Assembly (NCBI RefSeq): GCF_018598585.1
Contig: NZ_JAHESD010000011.1
Location: 47,830-111,829 of the forward strand
Length of the DNA: 64,000 bases
Direction: 5' to 3'
Source of the DNA: Chryseosolibacter indicum
GTDB lineage: Bacteria > Bacteroidota > Bacteroidia > Cytophagales > Cyclobacteriaceae
In this document: positions 27,571 through 37,064 of the stretch, in pieces
How the letters are laid out: every line of letters begins with the position of its first letter
Position numbering within the stretch: position 1 is the stretch's first letter
Notes under the pieces: generated by a model
The model's input: the letters and a program-made list of their open reading frames with translations, nothing else
What the model was told of the DNA's origin: nothing
The model's database searches: none
Position numbers and translations under genes: made by a program

Positions 27571-28161
27571 TTACTGACTGACCCACTGCATAACTTCGTC
27601 GAGTGATTTTCTCTTTAATGGCGATGGGGTTCTTTTAGGTACACCCAGGTGGAAGAAGCCTATAAGTCTGTCTTCTTTTTCCAAACCAAAAAGCTTTTTC
27701 GCATCTTCCATATAAGTAATTCCTCCCGTACTTAAATAACCTCCTACACCAAAAGCAGTTGCTGCAAGGTAGATGTTTTGGACTGCACAATAAACAGCGC
27801 CGATTTCTTCAACTTCGCGAACCGAATTTTTTTCATCTCTTTTCATACACACAGCAATGATATGCGAGGAGAGTAATGGTTTTGTAAGCAGATTCTGGTA
27901 ACGTTCTTCTTTATAGGTTCCATCTGCTAAAGTCCATTTCTTATAAACATTTGCTTGCTCCTCCGCTAATGTTTTGATACCTGCGCCAGTAAAAACAACA
28001 AATCGCCACGGCTGTGTTAATTTATGTGTAGGTGCCCAGATCGCCGTCTCTAAAATTTTCTTAACAATAACATCTTCAATTATTTCACCTGTATAGTCCT
28101 GCGGAAATATCGATCTGCGATTTTTAATTAATGATTCAAAGGCAGAGAGGTCATATACCAT
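27571..28161 (-). CDS. Nitroreductase-family flavoprotein
   Basis: A 196-residue FMN-dependent oxidoreductase of the nitroreductase superfamily. Visible motifs: the N-terminal flavin-binding RRSIFPQDYTGE (~residue 15), WAPTHKLTQPWRFVVFTG (~42), EIGAVYCAVQNIYLAATAFGVGGYLSTGG (~120) and IGFFHLGVPKR (~170). Such enzymes reduce nitro groups, quinones or enones with NAD(P)H; the true substrate is unknown. I use ATG 28161; an ATG at 28194 would overlap the upstream gene by 23 nt. It follows the amidohydrolase gene by 10 nt and is probably co-transcribed. Confidence 0.93.
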   Translation of the reverse strand: MVYDLSAFESLIKNRRSIFPQDYTGEIIEDVIVKKILETAIWAPTHKLTQPWRFVVFTGAGIKTLAEEQANVYKKWTLADGTYKEERYQNLLTKPLLSSHIIAVCMKRDEKNSVREVEEIGAVYCAVQNIYLAATAFGVGGYLSTGGITYMEDAKKLFGLEKEDRLIGFFHLGVPKRTPSPLKRKSLDEVMQWVSQ

Positions 28162-28171
28162 ATTATCTGTT

Positions 28172-29275
28172 TTATTTTGGGAACTGGCTTGCATCTATGT
28201 TCGGGATAACTTTCAATGCATTCTTATAATAAATCTTCTTTAAAACCTCATCAGGTAATTCCAACCCATACATTCTCCAAAACGCATGGTATTTTTTATG
28301 ATAAGGAAAATACTCGTCTGCTGTTTCTAGTACCCTGAAGTAAGTGGTATACTCTTCAGGTACCCAGCTGTCTTTTCCAAACATTACCCGATCTTGATAC
28401 TTCACTAAAAAAGCTTTTGCGGCTCTCGGCTGGCGGCCAAGCTCAGCTATAACAGCACCTATCTCTACATACATGTTAGGCATCTGGTCAAGTAACTCAC
28501 TCAACTTTTGCAAATCGCTACCAAACCATCCTAAATGTGCGTTAATAAACTTCGTTTTCGGGTGTTTCCGAAAAACATTGTGCTGTTCAGCTATTAGTGT
28601 TTCCCATTTTACAGGATCATTATCATGCCTGCGGCCTGGGTGCAACTTCAACTCCAGCCATCTTTCGTTTTGCTTATCGATTGGTTGCCAAAATTGTTTT
28701 GGGTCGGCAGAATGAATGAGTACCGGTATACCCAGTTCACCACATTTTTTCCAAATAGGATCTATGCGCGGATCATCAATATGAACACGGTTTCCCTTCC
28801 TATCGTTGGTAAACATGCCGAGGCTTTTATAGATCTTCAAGCCATTTGCTCCCTTTTTAACGTCCTCCTCCAGCTGCTTAACCATACGTCCCTGCCACTC
28901 CGGATCATCAATAGCAGCAAAGTCCATATTTGTGAAAACTATAAACCGCTTGCTATTGGTCTTTTTAACATTTTCCAAGGATCTTTCAAGATGTTCCGTG
29001 CTGCCTCTTCCCCTGCCACTGAGGTTAACCATAACAGCCATATTCAGTTTGTCCATTTCTTTTAATAAATCGTTAAGATTTTGAGTAGGCATGGAGAACT
29101 GATGATTATGCACATCAATAAATGGATATTTTGCTCTTGTTAGCTTATGTTCCGGTACTACAAGGGTTGACGGCGGATCATACTCTTCAAAATCCATTTT
29201 CATATCGAGAGGTTGCTCCTGCGCGAGAACGGCTACTGAAGCGGATAACAAAAGGGAAGTTAGAAAAGCCTTCAT
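28172..29275 (-). CDS. Exported amidohydrolase-2-type metal-dependent hydrolase
   Basis: A 367-residue TIM-barrel hydrolase with a signal peptide (MKAFLTSLLLSASVAVLAQ). Family landmarks: the first metal site FIDVHNHQFSMP (HxH, ~residue 54), IPVLIHSADP (~183), INAHLGWFGSDLQKLSELLDQMPNMYVEIGA (~245) and the late Asp in VMFGKDSWVP (~298). Members hydrolyse amides or lactones or decarboxylate; the substrate cannot be told. The insertion around RWLELKLHPGRRHDNDPVKW is distinctive. It heads a two-gene unit with the nitroreductase. Confidence 0.85.
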   Translation of the reverse strand: MKAFLTSLLLSASVAVLAQEQPLDMKMDFEEYDPPSTLVVPEHKLTRAKYPFIDVHNHQFSMPTQNLNDLLKEMDKLNMAVMVNLSGRGRGSTEHLERSLENVKKTNSKRFIVFTNMDFAAIDDPEWQGRMVKQLEEDVKKGANGLKIYKSLGMFTNDRKGNRVHIDDPRIDPIWKKCGELGIPVLIHSADPKQFWQPIDKQNERWLELKLHPGRRHDNDPVKWETLIAEQHNVFRKHPKTKFINAHLGWFGSDLQKLSELLDQMPNMYVEIGAVIAELGRQPRAAKAFLVKYQDRVMFGKDSWVPEEYTTYFRVLETADEYFPYHKKYHAFWRMYGLELPDEVLKKIYYKNALKVIPNIDASQFPK

Positions 29276-29436
29276 ACTAATTTTTTAGCAAGATAATTGT
29301 AATACGCTTCTTTGCGAGAGGTTTATGTTCAGCGGAAATTCTTTTATGTGTGCTTTAAAAACAGTGTATATAAAACTGTATAGATTGTCGTTATTACAAA
29401 AAATTAATATTCCTAACTTGTAGGCCATTCTGTCGT

Positions 29437-30549
29437 ATGAAAAATACAAGTCCAATACTTTTTATTCTGATCTTCTGTTGTAACCTGGTATGGGCACAAA
29501 ATCCCCAGCTGGATGCCGCTAAGAAGAAACTTGAATCCGCAGATTTCGCGGGCGCTAAAGCGGATCTTACGAAAATAATAAATGCCGATCCTAAAAATAA
29601 ACTAGCCCTTAATTTGCGCGGGCAGGCGCGTGCCGGGCTTGATGACCTGTACGGTGCCATCAGCGATTATACCTTTGCCCTTGAAATTGATTCAACATTT
29701 GCCGAGGCGCTCAACAACAGGGGTGAGGCCAAAATGGATTTGGGTAACGATGAAGATGCTATTGAAGATTTCGATAAAGCCCTTAAGTTTAATCCCAAGT
29801 ATACCGTAGCTTATACCAATCGCGGACTTGCCAAATACAATATAGAAGACTTGCAGGGAGCTTACTTCGACTTTTCGAAAGCGCTTGAAATTGGCCCGGC
29901 TGATGCTGACAAGTACTTTAACCGTGGTGTAGCAAAAGCTGACTTGGGGGAATTTGTAAGTGCCATTGATGATTATACAAAGGCAATTGAGTTAGACAAG
30001 AGTGATCCTTCTCTTTTCAATTTTCGGGGCGTAGCACATTATAATGCAGGAAATATTGAAAAGGCTATTGCTGATTATGATGAGGCAATAAAACTAGATC
30101 AGAAAGATCCATTAAAATATGAAAACCGGGCCTTGGCAAAAAGTGCAAAAGAAGATTACAAAGGAGCTCTCGAAGACTATAATAAAGCCATTGAACTTAA
30201 CGATGAAGATTCCGAAACATACAATCTTAGAGGTGTTGTTAAATTTCAATTACAGGATATCGACGGGGCAATAGCTGATTATAACAAAGCTATAGAACTT
30301 GATCCAACTAATCCCGTTTATTTTGATAACCGAGCATTAAGCAGAACAGAAAAAGAAGATTACTCCGGAGCAATAGAAGACTATACCTCATCTATCGAGT
30401 TGTTTCCGGAAGATTTTGAAACGTATTATCAGCGTGCAATGGTAAAAATACTGATGAATAATAAGTATGATGCTTGTCTCGATCTAAAGAAAGCAGAAGA
30501 GCTGGGTTCAACAGAGGCCAAAGCAGAAATCAAGAAAAACTGCAAGTGA
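29437..30549 (+). CDS. Exported TPR-repeat protein
   Basis: A 370-residue product with a signal peptide (MKNTSPILFILIFCCNLVWAQ), then about ten consecutive 34-residue TPRs filling the rest of the chain. Repeats carry the usual spacing (e.g. RGQARAGLDDLYGAISDYTFAL, NRGLAKYNIEDLQGAYFDFSKAL, NRGVAKADLGEFVSAIDDYTKAI). Many share an NRGxAKxxLxDxxGAIxDYxKAIEL pattern, so the array likely grew by internal duplication. It probably acts as a periplasmic protein-binding scaffold; the partner is unknown. A strong bidirectional hairpin separates it from the RDD gene. Confidence 0.9.
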   Translation: MKNTSPILFILIFCCNLVWAQNPQLDAAKKKLESADFAGAKADLTKIINADPKNKLALNLRGQARAGLDDLYGAISDYTFALEIDSTFAEALNNRGEAKMDLGNDEDAIEDFDKALKFNPKYTVAYTNRGLAKYNIEDLQGAYFDFSKALEIGPADADKYFNRGVAKADLGEFVSAIDDYTKAIELDKSDPSLFNFRGVAHYNAGNIEKAIADYDEAIKLDQKDPLKYENRALAKSAKEDYKGALEDYNKAIELNDEDSETYNLRGVVKFQLQDIDGAIADYNKAIELDPTNPVYFDNRALSRTEKEDYSGAIEDYTSSIELFPEDFETYYQRAMVKILMNNKYDACLDLKKAEELGSTEAKAEIKKNCK

Positions 30550-30574
30550 TTCCGTTCCTAAACAAAACATAAAC

Positions 30575-30605
30575 AAAAAGGTCAGGAGCGTATCCTGACC
30601 TTTTT
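30575..30605. terminator. Bidirectional terminator between the TPR and RDD genes
   Basis: A perfect 13-bp stem: AAAAAGGTCAGGA (30575-30587) pairs with TCCTGACCTTTTT (30593-30605) around a 5-nt loop. The A/T ends provide a U-tract in both directions, fitting the convergent genes on either side. Confidence 0.92.
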
Positions 30606-30626
30606 GTTTATCTTACTCTAGGCAAA

Positions 30627-31142
30627 TTATTTCTTCAGAACTAAAGTGCTTGCAATCATATCATGCAGACCTTGCTTCTTTTCAGTAAAAGCAGCCATCA
30701 GAAAACCGATGTAAAATATGGTTCCTGAAATAATTTTTCCAATTGATCTTAAAAATGCCTTTCCGAAAGTTATACGTTCACCATTCATATCCACCACTTT
30801 TATCCCCATTGCCATTTTACCTAATGAACCCTGAAACTTTGAAGATTCCATAAATGCATAGTATAGAACTTGAATGGCATAGATGATAAGTATTATCGAT
30901 CCAACAGCTGCAACAATAGCTCCTACCATACCCATCGCTGCTGCTGCTGCCTCCTCCTCTGTCATTGTTTCGGCGTTTTGAACGCCTGAAGCAACACCAA
31001 GACCGATTGCTGCCATTACAGGGGCAAGTATTACTCCGTATATAACACCAATGATAATTCCATCAATAATAAGAGCAACGAAGCGTTGGCCGAAGCCTGC
31101 ATAATTTGTTGTGGTAGTTGAGAATGTAGCTGTGGTTTCCAT
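30627..31142 (-). CDS. RDD-family membrane protein
   Basis: A 171-residue integral membrane protein of the RDD family. It starts YAGFGQRFVALIIDGIIIGVIYGVIL (the first R and D pair, ~residue 18-27), has a second hydrophobic stretch of G/A/I residues (~75-105) and a third after GKMAMGIKVVDMNGERITFGKAFLRSIGKIISGTIFYIGFLMAAF. An acidic/alanine-rich loop (ETMTEEEAAAAAMG) sits between segments 1 and 2. Some RDD proteins transport small solutes or ions, but most are uncharacterised. It is transcribed alone. Confidence 0.88.
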   Translation of the reverse strand: METTATFSTTTTNYAGFGQRFVALIIDGIIIGVIYGVILAPVMAAIGLGVASGVQNAETMTEEEAAAAAMGMVGAIVAAVGSIILIIYAIQVLYYAFMESSKFQGSLGKMAMGIKVVDMNGERITFGKAFLRSIGKIISGTIFYIGFLMAAFTEKKQGLHDMIASTLVLKK

Positions 31143-31399
31143 AAATAAAAGTTTTAGTTATGTTAAAGATAATTATTTTTAAATAACCTTAGATATCAGG
31201 AATGAAAACAAAGCCTTATTGTTTTTCAAATAACTTCATGAAACGGAAAACGAATAATTTTCTTACATTATCTTTTAACCATATCTATATGCCTTATTTA
31301 TTCCTGTAAATATTCCTGGTTGTTCTTCTTACCTTAATCGCCAATATTACTTTCATTAGCACTTTAAATCATACAACATTATTATTTGGTATTGCACAT

Positions 31400-33934
31400 A
31401 TGAAAAGTTTTTTAATATCTCTCGTCCTCGTCTTCATTTCAACGCTATCATTTAGTCAGCAGAAGCTCTTAACTCCTAAAGAATTTCTGGGTTATGAACT
31501 AGGCGATCGGTTTACATGGCACTACCGTGTTGTTGATTATTTTAAACATGTAGGAGATGTAATGCCAAATATTGATGTGCACCAATATGGCGAAACCTAT
31601 GAGGGAAGACCTTTGATCTATGCCATAGTAGCTTCTCTTGATAATTACAAAAATCTTGAGCAAATAAGAATAGACAACCTGAAAAGGGCTGGCATTGAAC
31701 AAGGCTCGCCCGGCACCAACAAAACTCCCATTGTATGGCTTAGTTATAATGTTCACGGAAACGAAGCTAATTCTATGGAAGCTTCTATGTGGACACTTTA
31801 TGAACTTGCCAACACGGCCAATACCAAAACACAGGAGTGGTTAAAAAACACCATTGTAATACTTGATCCCTGTGTTAACCCGGATGGGAGAGACAGATAC
31901 GCGAACTTCTACAATCAATACGGAAATAAACCTTTTAACGCAAATGGAGATGCAAAAGAACATCATGAGCCTTGGCCTGGCGGAAGATCAAATCACTATA
32001 TGTTTGACCTGAATCGTGATTGGGCGTGGGAGACACAGATAGAATCTAAACAACGCCTCGTGATTTATAATCAATGGCTTCCGCATATTCATGTGGACTT
32101 CCATGAGCAGGGCCACAACAATCCATATTATTTCGCCCCTGCAGCAGAGCCATTTCACGAGGTGATCACTCCTTGGCAACGCGAGTTTCAAACCTTAATC
32201 GGAAAGAACAACGCCAAGTATTTTGATGAGCAGGGATGGCTTTACTTCACCAAAGAAGTTTTCGATTTGTATTACCCCAGCTATGGCGATACATATCCAA
32301 CTTATAATGGTGCCATTGGAATGACCTACGAACAAGCCGGGGGTGGCTATGCCGGGTTAAGCATTACAACAGAAACAGGTGATCCACTTACTTTGAAAGA
32401 CCGGTTAACACACCATCATACTACGGGGCTTTCAACCATTGAGATTACTTCACAAAATGCTACACGTGTTGTTGATGAGTTTGAAAAATATTTCAGGGAA
32501 AACAACACCAGCCCTGCATCATCCTATAAAACTTATGTGATTAAAGCTACAAATAATATTGATAAGCTTGAACAGTTAACATCGTGGTTGAAGACCCATA
32601 ACATCAGTTTTGGTCATACTTCAGCCAAAACAAGCAGGGGCTTCGATTATCAAACCCAAACAACGGCATCGGTTAATATAACGTCTGATGATATTATTAT
32701 CAGTACCTATCAACCAAAATCGAGGTTTATAACAACCATTTTTGAACCTACCTCCAAACTACCTGATTCGCTTACCTATGATATTACTGCATGGAATCTA
32801 ATGTATGCATACGACCTTAAGGCTTATGCCTTAAATGAGCGTCTTCAGGTTAATAGGGCTTATGCACCAAAGAAAGCAGTTTATACTAATCTTGCTGCAA
32901 AACCTTATGCATACATCTTTACCTACAACCACATCAATGATGTGGCCTTTCTTACAAAGCTTATGCAAAAAGGAGTAAAGGTAAGGAGTATGGAAAAAGC
33001 CTTTACTGTAAATGGTCAATTCTTTAATCCAGGTACCCTTATTGTAACAAGAAGAAACAACGAACACATTGCCGACTTTGATAATATGATTATCAATACC
33101 GCAAAAGAGCTAAACCGTATCGTATATACTACCTCAACTGGCTTTGTTGAAAAAGGAAAAGACTTTGGCTCAGGTGATCTTAACTATATTAAGCCTCCTC
33201 GTATTGCAGTACTTTTCGGAGAACAAACATCCTCACTTTCAACGGGTGAAATCTGGCATTTCTTTGAGCAACAAATTCATTATCCGATAACACAAATCGG
33301 CACAGATTATTTTAAAAATGTAGATCTGAGTAAATATGATGTCTTTGTTATCCCTGAAGGATATTATCGACTTTTCGAGGAAAGTGTACTTGAGAAAATC
33401 AGTACGTGGGTTAACAATGGGGGCAGACTTATATTAATAGCTAATGCAATTAATTCTTTTGCTGATCAGAAAGCATTTGAGTTAAAACGATTTGCTTCCG
33501 AAGAAGATAAAGCTTTTGCTGAAAAAGAAGAAAAGGAGAGAAAGGAAAGAGAAGGCTTTACACGATATGGAGACACCGAACGAAAACAGGTATCAGAATA
33601 TATTTCAGGAGCAATTTATAAAGTTGCAATTGACAACTCGCATCCGCTTGGGTTCGGCCTGAACGACTTCTACTATTCGCTAAAAACAAACGAGCTTCGC
33701 TTCGCCTACCTTGATAATGGGTGGAACGTTGGCATCCTGAAAGGAAAGACAAAACCAGTTCAGGGTTTTGCCGGAAACAAAGCAAATAAGACCCTTGAAA
33801 ATAGCCTGGTGTTTGGCGTTGAGCCTAAAGGAGAAGGACAGGTCGTTTATCTTGTTGATAATCCTTTATTCAGATCTTTCTGGGAAAACGGAAAGCTGCT
33901 TTTTGCAAATGCAGTTTTTATGGTTGGCCAATAA
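31400..33934 (+). CDS. Exported M14-family zinc carboxypeptidase
   Basis: An 844-residue protein with a signal peptide (MKSFLISLVLVFISTLSFSQ). The M14 zinc site is visible: HGNE (~residue 119, HxxE) and the third ligand His in PHIHVDFHEQGHN (~230); the catalytic Glu is probably in ISTTETGDPL-like context (SITTETGDPLT, ~325). After the peptidase domain come ~480 residues with alternating strands and helices, including a DUF4159/GATase-like region (PRIAVLFGEQTSSLSTGEIWHFFEQQ... YDVFVIPEGYYRLF). No type IX secretion C-terminal tag is visible. It acts on peptides outside the cytoplasm. It is a single gene; the ~330 nt after it hold two short repeat structures. Confidence 0.88.
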   Translation: MKSFLISLVLVFISTLSFSQQKLLTPKEFLGYELGDRFTWHYRVVDYFKHVGDVMPNIDVHQYGETYEGRPLIYAIVASLDNYKNLEQIRIDNLKRAGIEQGSPGTNKTPIVWLSYNVHGNEANSMEASMWTLYELANTANTKTQEWLKNTIVILDPCVNPDGRDRYANFYNQYGNKPFNANGDAKEHHEPWPGGRSNHYMFDLNRDWAWETQIESKQRLVIYNQWLPHIHVDFHEQGHNNPYYFAPAAEPFHEVITPWQREFQTLIGKNNAKYFDEQGWLYFTKEVFDLYYPSYGDTYPTYNGAIGMTYEQAGGGYAGLSITTETGDPLTLKDRLTHHHTTGLSTIEITSQNATRVVDEFEKYFRENNTSPASSYKTYVIKATNNIDKLEQLTSWLKTHNISFGHTSAKTSRGFDYQTQTTASVNITSDDIIISTYQPKSRFITTIFEPTSKLPDSLTYDITAWNLMYAYDLKAYALNERLQVNRAYAPKKAVYTNLAAKPYAYIFTYNHINDVAFLTKLMQKGVKVRSMEKAFTVNGQFFNPGTLIVTRRNNEHIADFDNMIINTAKELNRIVYTTSTGFVEKGKDFGSGDLNYIKPPRIAVLFGEQTSSLSTGEIWHFFEQQIHYPITQIGTDYFKNVDLSKYDVFVIPEGYYRLFEESVLEKISTWVNNGGRLILIANAINSFADQKAFELKRFASEEDKAFAEKEEKERKEREGFTRYGDTERKQVSEYISGAIYKVAIDNSHPLGFGLNDFYYSLKTNELRFAYLDNGWNVGILKGKTKPVQGFAGNKANKTLENSLVFGVEPKGEGQVVYLVDNPLFRSFWENGKLLFANAVFMVGQ

Positions 33935-33962
33935 ACTAATCGCAGAATTAGAAATCAACGAT

Positions 33963-34007
33963 TAATGAATTTATGGAGGTGGCATCGCTTGCCACCCACA
34001 TTCATTA
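33963..34007. repeat. 45-bp imperfect palindrome
   Basis: Outer arms TAATGAAT (33963-33970) and ATTCATTA (34000-34007) and inner arms GGTGGCA (33978-33984) and TGCCACC (33990-33996) pair perfectly; the spacers between them differ in length (7 and 3 nt). It lies 29 nt after the M14 stop. It could end that transcript, but there is no U-tract, so a small repetitive element is the alternative. Confidence 0.6.
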
Positions 34008-34040
34008 TATATCCCAATAATGGCCCGATAAGATGGAACA

Positions 34041-34079
34041 TTCGATGTAGGTTCGATGAACGTTCGATGTAGGTTCGAT
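34041..34079. repeat. Tandem 17-bp direct repeat in the M14/GNAT intergenic region
   Basis: TTCGATGTAGGTTCGAT occurs at 34041-34057 and again at 34063-34079, a period of 22 nt. About 20 nt later the reverse complement of its core appears (AAACCTACATC) followed by a degenerate copy (TTTACATCG). The 328-nt gap between the M14 and GNAT genes otherwise holds no reading frame that I can support. Confidence 0.65.
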
Positions 34080-34262
34080 AAAACGGCGTTTTGTCAAACC
34101 TACATCCTATTTACATCGTTTTTACGCTGTTTCTACGATGAATTTAGCACGTATTCCGCCTGTTTCTCGAACGTATTACCGTTTTGATATTACGCTGAAA
34201 CTTCCTCCGCAATTCTAATTTTCCGGTTCGGGCTTTAGTTTTTTATTCAAGGGATGGAAAAA

Positions 34263-34751
34263 TCAAAGGGACAACTTATAAAATCTATCACAGGCGAAAT
34301 GTCCTGTATTGCCTTCCGGGCCGTCTATCTTTTTAAAGTTGTTTCTTTCGTAAAGCTTCATGGCATCGGTCATTGTATTGAAGGTTTCGAGGTAGCAGTA
34401 TTTAAAGCCCATGTCTTTGGCTGCCTTTATACATGCAGAAAGTACCTGCTGACCTAATCCTTTTCCGCGCGCTTCTTCCAAAAAGTACATCTTTTTAAGT
34501 TCGCACGTATCTACATTGCCTCCTTGTAGTGGTGCTACTCCGCCTCCTCCAACCACTTTGCCATCAACTTCGCAAACATAATATGCACAGCGGGCCTGGT
34601 TATAGGCTTCGAAAATATGATCAACTTCAGGATCGTGAATAGCAAAGCCAGGAGCCGATGCGCCAAACGCTGGCATCACCGTTCTGATAATATTTGCCAC
34701 CTGAAGGTTGTCTTCCCTCTTTACCCTCCTTACTGTTACAGTTTCAGCCAT
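34263..34751 (-). CDS. GNAT-family N-acetyltransferase
   Basis: A 162-residue acetyltransferase. The acetyl-CoA pyrophosphate-binding motif is KMYFLEEARGKGLGQQVLSACIKAA (R-G-x-G-L-G-Q, ~residue 94), preceded by the central strands VDGKVVGGGGVAPLQG and followed by CYLETFNTMTDAMKLYERNNFKKI. The acceptor substrate is unknown. It is the last gene of a tight four-gene unit (hexosaminidase, hutG, hutF, GNAT; 18 nt after hutF), so it might act on an intermediate of that pathway or on glutamate, but this is inference. Confidence 0.93.
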   Translation of the reverse strand: MAETVTVRRVKREDNLQVANIIRTVMPAFGASAPGFAIHDPEVDHIFEAYNQARCAYYVCEVDGKVVGGGGVAPLQGGNVDTCELKKMYFLEEARGKGLGQQVLSACIKAAKDMGFKYCYLETFNTMTDAMKLYERNNFKKIDGPEGNTGHFACDRFYKLSL

Positions 34752-34769
34752 TAGCTATATTCTTATTAA

Positions 34770-36161
34770 TTATTGAAATTTAATTGTTTTAAGCGTTTCA
34801 CTAAATGCATTGGCTACGCTTTCCTGTTCCGAATGATAGTAATCCTGAATAATCCATTTGCCATTTATTATGGTACCTATCATTAAATTGTCTGTGGCAT
34901 AAACAATACGTGAAAGCAGGAAATTCGTATTCAGATCAGACATAAGCGGAGAATTTGCATCAATAACAATCGCGTCAAATGGTTTACCTGATTCAAAGAA
35001 ATTATTGTTTGTAATGCCTGCAGCTGCGTTGCCTTTCAAAATCGCTTTTTCTACAAGGTAACTGGCACCATCATCAAACGTATTTCTTTTATGTGTAAGC
35101 AATCGTTGTGCATAATCCATCCAACGTAAATCTTCAAGTGGGCTTAAGCTTATATGACTGTCTGTGCCAATACACCAATTACCATCATGCTTTGCGTAAT
35201 CTGTTAATCTGAAAATTCCGTCACCAAGGTTTGCCTCAGTTCCAGGGCATAACACAACATTGGCTTTTGATTTTGCTAATCTTTCTACCTCTTCATTGTT
35301 AAGATGGGTACAATGCACAATGTTAAAGCGTTCACTTAAAGGTAAATTATTAAGCAGCCACTCAACAGGCCTTTGCTTGAGATAAGCAATGCAGTCGTTT
35401 ACCTCTTTTAATTGTTCAGCCGCGTGAAGGTGAAAGGGAATATGTTTTGGTCCCTGTTTTTCGATTTCAATAACATCATTTACTTCAGCTGCACGCAAAG
35501 AATGAACACCGAAACCAAGTTGAGCCGTTGTTATTTTTTGCGTAACACTGTAAGCTTCTTCGAGTAGCTTAAAATACTCGTCAACATCACCGAATATAAA
35601 CCTTCTCTGTCTTTCTTCTGCGGGTTTTCCGAAACCTCCTTTTTGATAGAAGACGGGTACTAGCGTAATTCTTATTCCAGCAATAGCGGCGGCAGCGAGT
35701 AAGGAAACGCTTATCTCTGATATGTTGCTGTAGGGTTTTCCATTTTGATCATGATGCAGGTAATGAAATTCAACAACATGGGTATATCCCTTCTTTAACA
35801 TCTGAATGTAAAGCATAGTCGCCACAGTCTGCAACTGATCCGGATCCATGGATAAGGCACATTGATACATAGCTTCCCGCCAACTCCAAAAATCATCATT
35901 AGTATCCTTTTGATGTTTTTCTGCCATTCCTGCCATAGCATATTGAAATGCATGCGAATGTGCATTGGGGAATCCAGGTAAGGCAAAGCCATCAACATAT
36001 TCTATTGGCAATTCATCAGAAGGCGTTTGATCAGATAAATATTGAATAATTCCCTTTGCATCTATTCCTACAAAAGCTGGCGTAATCCATTTTCCAAGTG
36101 TATAGACTCCCTGGAAGTGAAAATACTTCGTTATTGTTTTAGAATGGTCTGAAGCACTCAT
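34770..36161 (-). CDS. hutF: Formimidoylglutamate deiminase
   Basis: A 463-residue amidohydrolase-superfamily deiminase that converts N-formimidoyl-L-glutamate to N-formyl-L-glutamate and ammonia, in the five-step histidine degradation route. Metal ligands: NAHSHAFQYAM (HxH, ~residue 65), FHLHAAEQ (~245), HCTHL (~283) and the catalytic Asp in GTDSHISLSPLEDLRWMDYAQR (~335), a stretch typical of HutF. The next enzyme of the route, HutG, is encoded directly upstream, which strongly supports the assignment. No hutH, hutU or hutI lies in the window. Confidence 0.9.
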   Translation of the reverse strand: MSASDHSKTITKYFHFQGVYTLGKWITPAFVGIDAKGIIQYLSDQTPSDELPIEYVDGFALPGFPNAHSHAFQYAMAGMAEKHQKDTNDDFWSWREAMYQCALSMDPDQLQTVATMLYIQMLKKGYTHVVEFHYLHHDQNGKPYSNISEISVSLLAAAAIAGIRITLVPVFYQKGGFGKPAEERQRRFIFGDVDEYFKLLEEAYSVTQKITTAQLGFGVHSLRAAEVNDVIEIEKQGPKHIPFHLHAAEQLKEVNDCIAYLKQRPVEWLLNNLPLSERFNIVHCTHLNNEEVERLAKSKANVVLCPGTEANLGDGIFRLTDYAKHDGNWCIGTDSHISLSPLEDLRWMDYAQRLLTHKRNTFDDGASYLVEKAILKGNAAAGITNNNFFESGKPFDAIVIDANSPLMSDLNTNFLLSRIVYATDNLMIGTIINGKWIIQDYYHSEQESVANAFSETLKTIKFQ

Positions 36162-36247
36162 GGGGACAAAGGAAGTTTAAAATGGAGAAATTAAAAACAC
36201 TTCCTTTCCTGATGGCATTAAGCGGTGCCAGCAGCAGTTTCCTTTAT

Positions 36248-37051
36248 TTATGAAACAAGTTTTTTAGCCACAGCCAGAAGGGTATCTGCCAATACCGACC
36301 GCATTCTTTCAGCACGCGTATGGTCGTACAATGTCTCGTCATCGTTCATGTAATTCACTTTTGTCATCTCGAGTTGAAGCGCAAAGGTGTTTTCTGAGGG
36401 TCGCCCGAAGTGCCTTGTAATAAATCCACCCTTGAAAGGATGGTTGTGTTGTAATTGATAATTTCCTTTGCTCAATTGTTCAAGCGAAAGTTTGACTATA
36501 TGATCTGGTGCAGAAGTTTGATCGGCACTGCCGAGGATAAGATCAGGAAACTTATCATTTTGAATTGTTTTTACATATTGTCTTATTGAATGACAATCCC
36601 AAACCAATACTTTTCCAAACTTGTCTTTAGCTTGCGTAAGCAGTTCCTGAAGTTTGTTGTGATAAGGCCAGTAGTATTTTTCCAATCTTTTTTCAATTTC
36701 ATCTCTATCAACGCTCGATCGATTATCCCTATAAATTGACTGTCCTAAAAAGTTGGTTGAGGGACAAAGCCCTGTTATAATTCTCCCATCATTGTACAGT
36801 GGTGCACTGTCAGGATTTCGGTTTAAATCAATTACCCATCTGCTATAAACCGCTTTTATCATGGTTATTCCCAAGGCAGGGGCAAAGTCATACAGCTTGT
36901 CAACAAACCAGTCAGTATCATCAGGTGCCTGAATTAGCTCATCCTTATACTCATCTTTTAGTTCATCAGGAAAAGCTGTACCACAATGAGGTACACTTAG
37001 AATAACAGGAATTTCACCTGAAGTTGCAGGGTGAATAACATATGGCTCCAT
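36248..37051 (-). CDS. hutG: N-formylglutamate amidohydrolase (deformylase)
   Basis: A 267-residue N-formylglutamate deformylase, which releases formate and glutamate as the last histidine-degradation step. Family motifs: ILSVPHCGTAFPDEL (~residue 16), DDTDWFVDKLYDFAP (~43), SRWVIDLNRNPD (~65), LVWDCHSIRQYV (~148) and GGFITRHFGRP (~207). It lies 13 nt after the GH3 gene and 86 nt before hutF, which makes its substrate. Zn coordination is expected from family knowledge. Confidence 0.93.
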   Translation of the reverse strand: MEPYVIHPATSGEIPVILSVPHCGTAFPDELKDEYKDELIQAPDDTDWFVDKLYDFAPALGITMIKAVYSRWVIDLNRNPDSAPLYNDGRIITGLCPSTNFLGQSIYRDNRSSVDRDEIEKRLEKYYWPYHNKLQELLTQAKDKFGKVLVWDCHSIRQYVKTIQNDKFPDLILGSADQTSAPDHIVKLSLEQLSKGNYQLQHNHPFKGGFITRHFGRPSENTFALQLEMTKVNYMNDDETLYDHTRAERMRSVLADTLLAVAKKLVS

Positions 37052-37064
37052 AGAAATCGACGAA

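Noticed and set aside
28625..29065. 146-codon open frame opposite the amidohydrolase
   Set aside because: Antisense to a well-supported enzyme gene; no recognisable domain.
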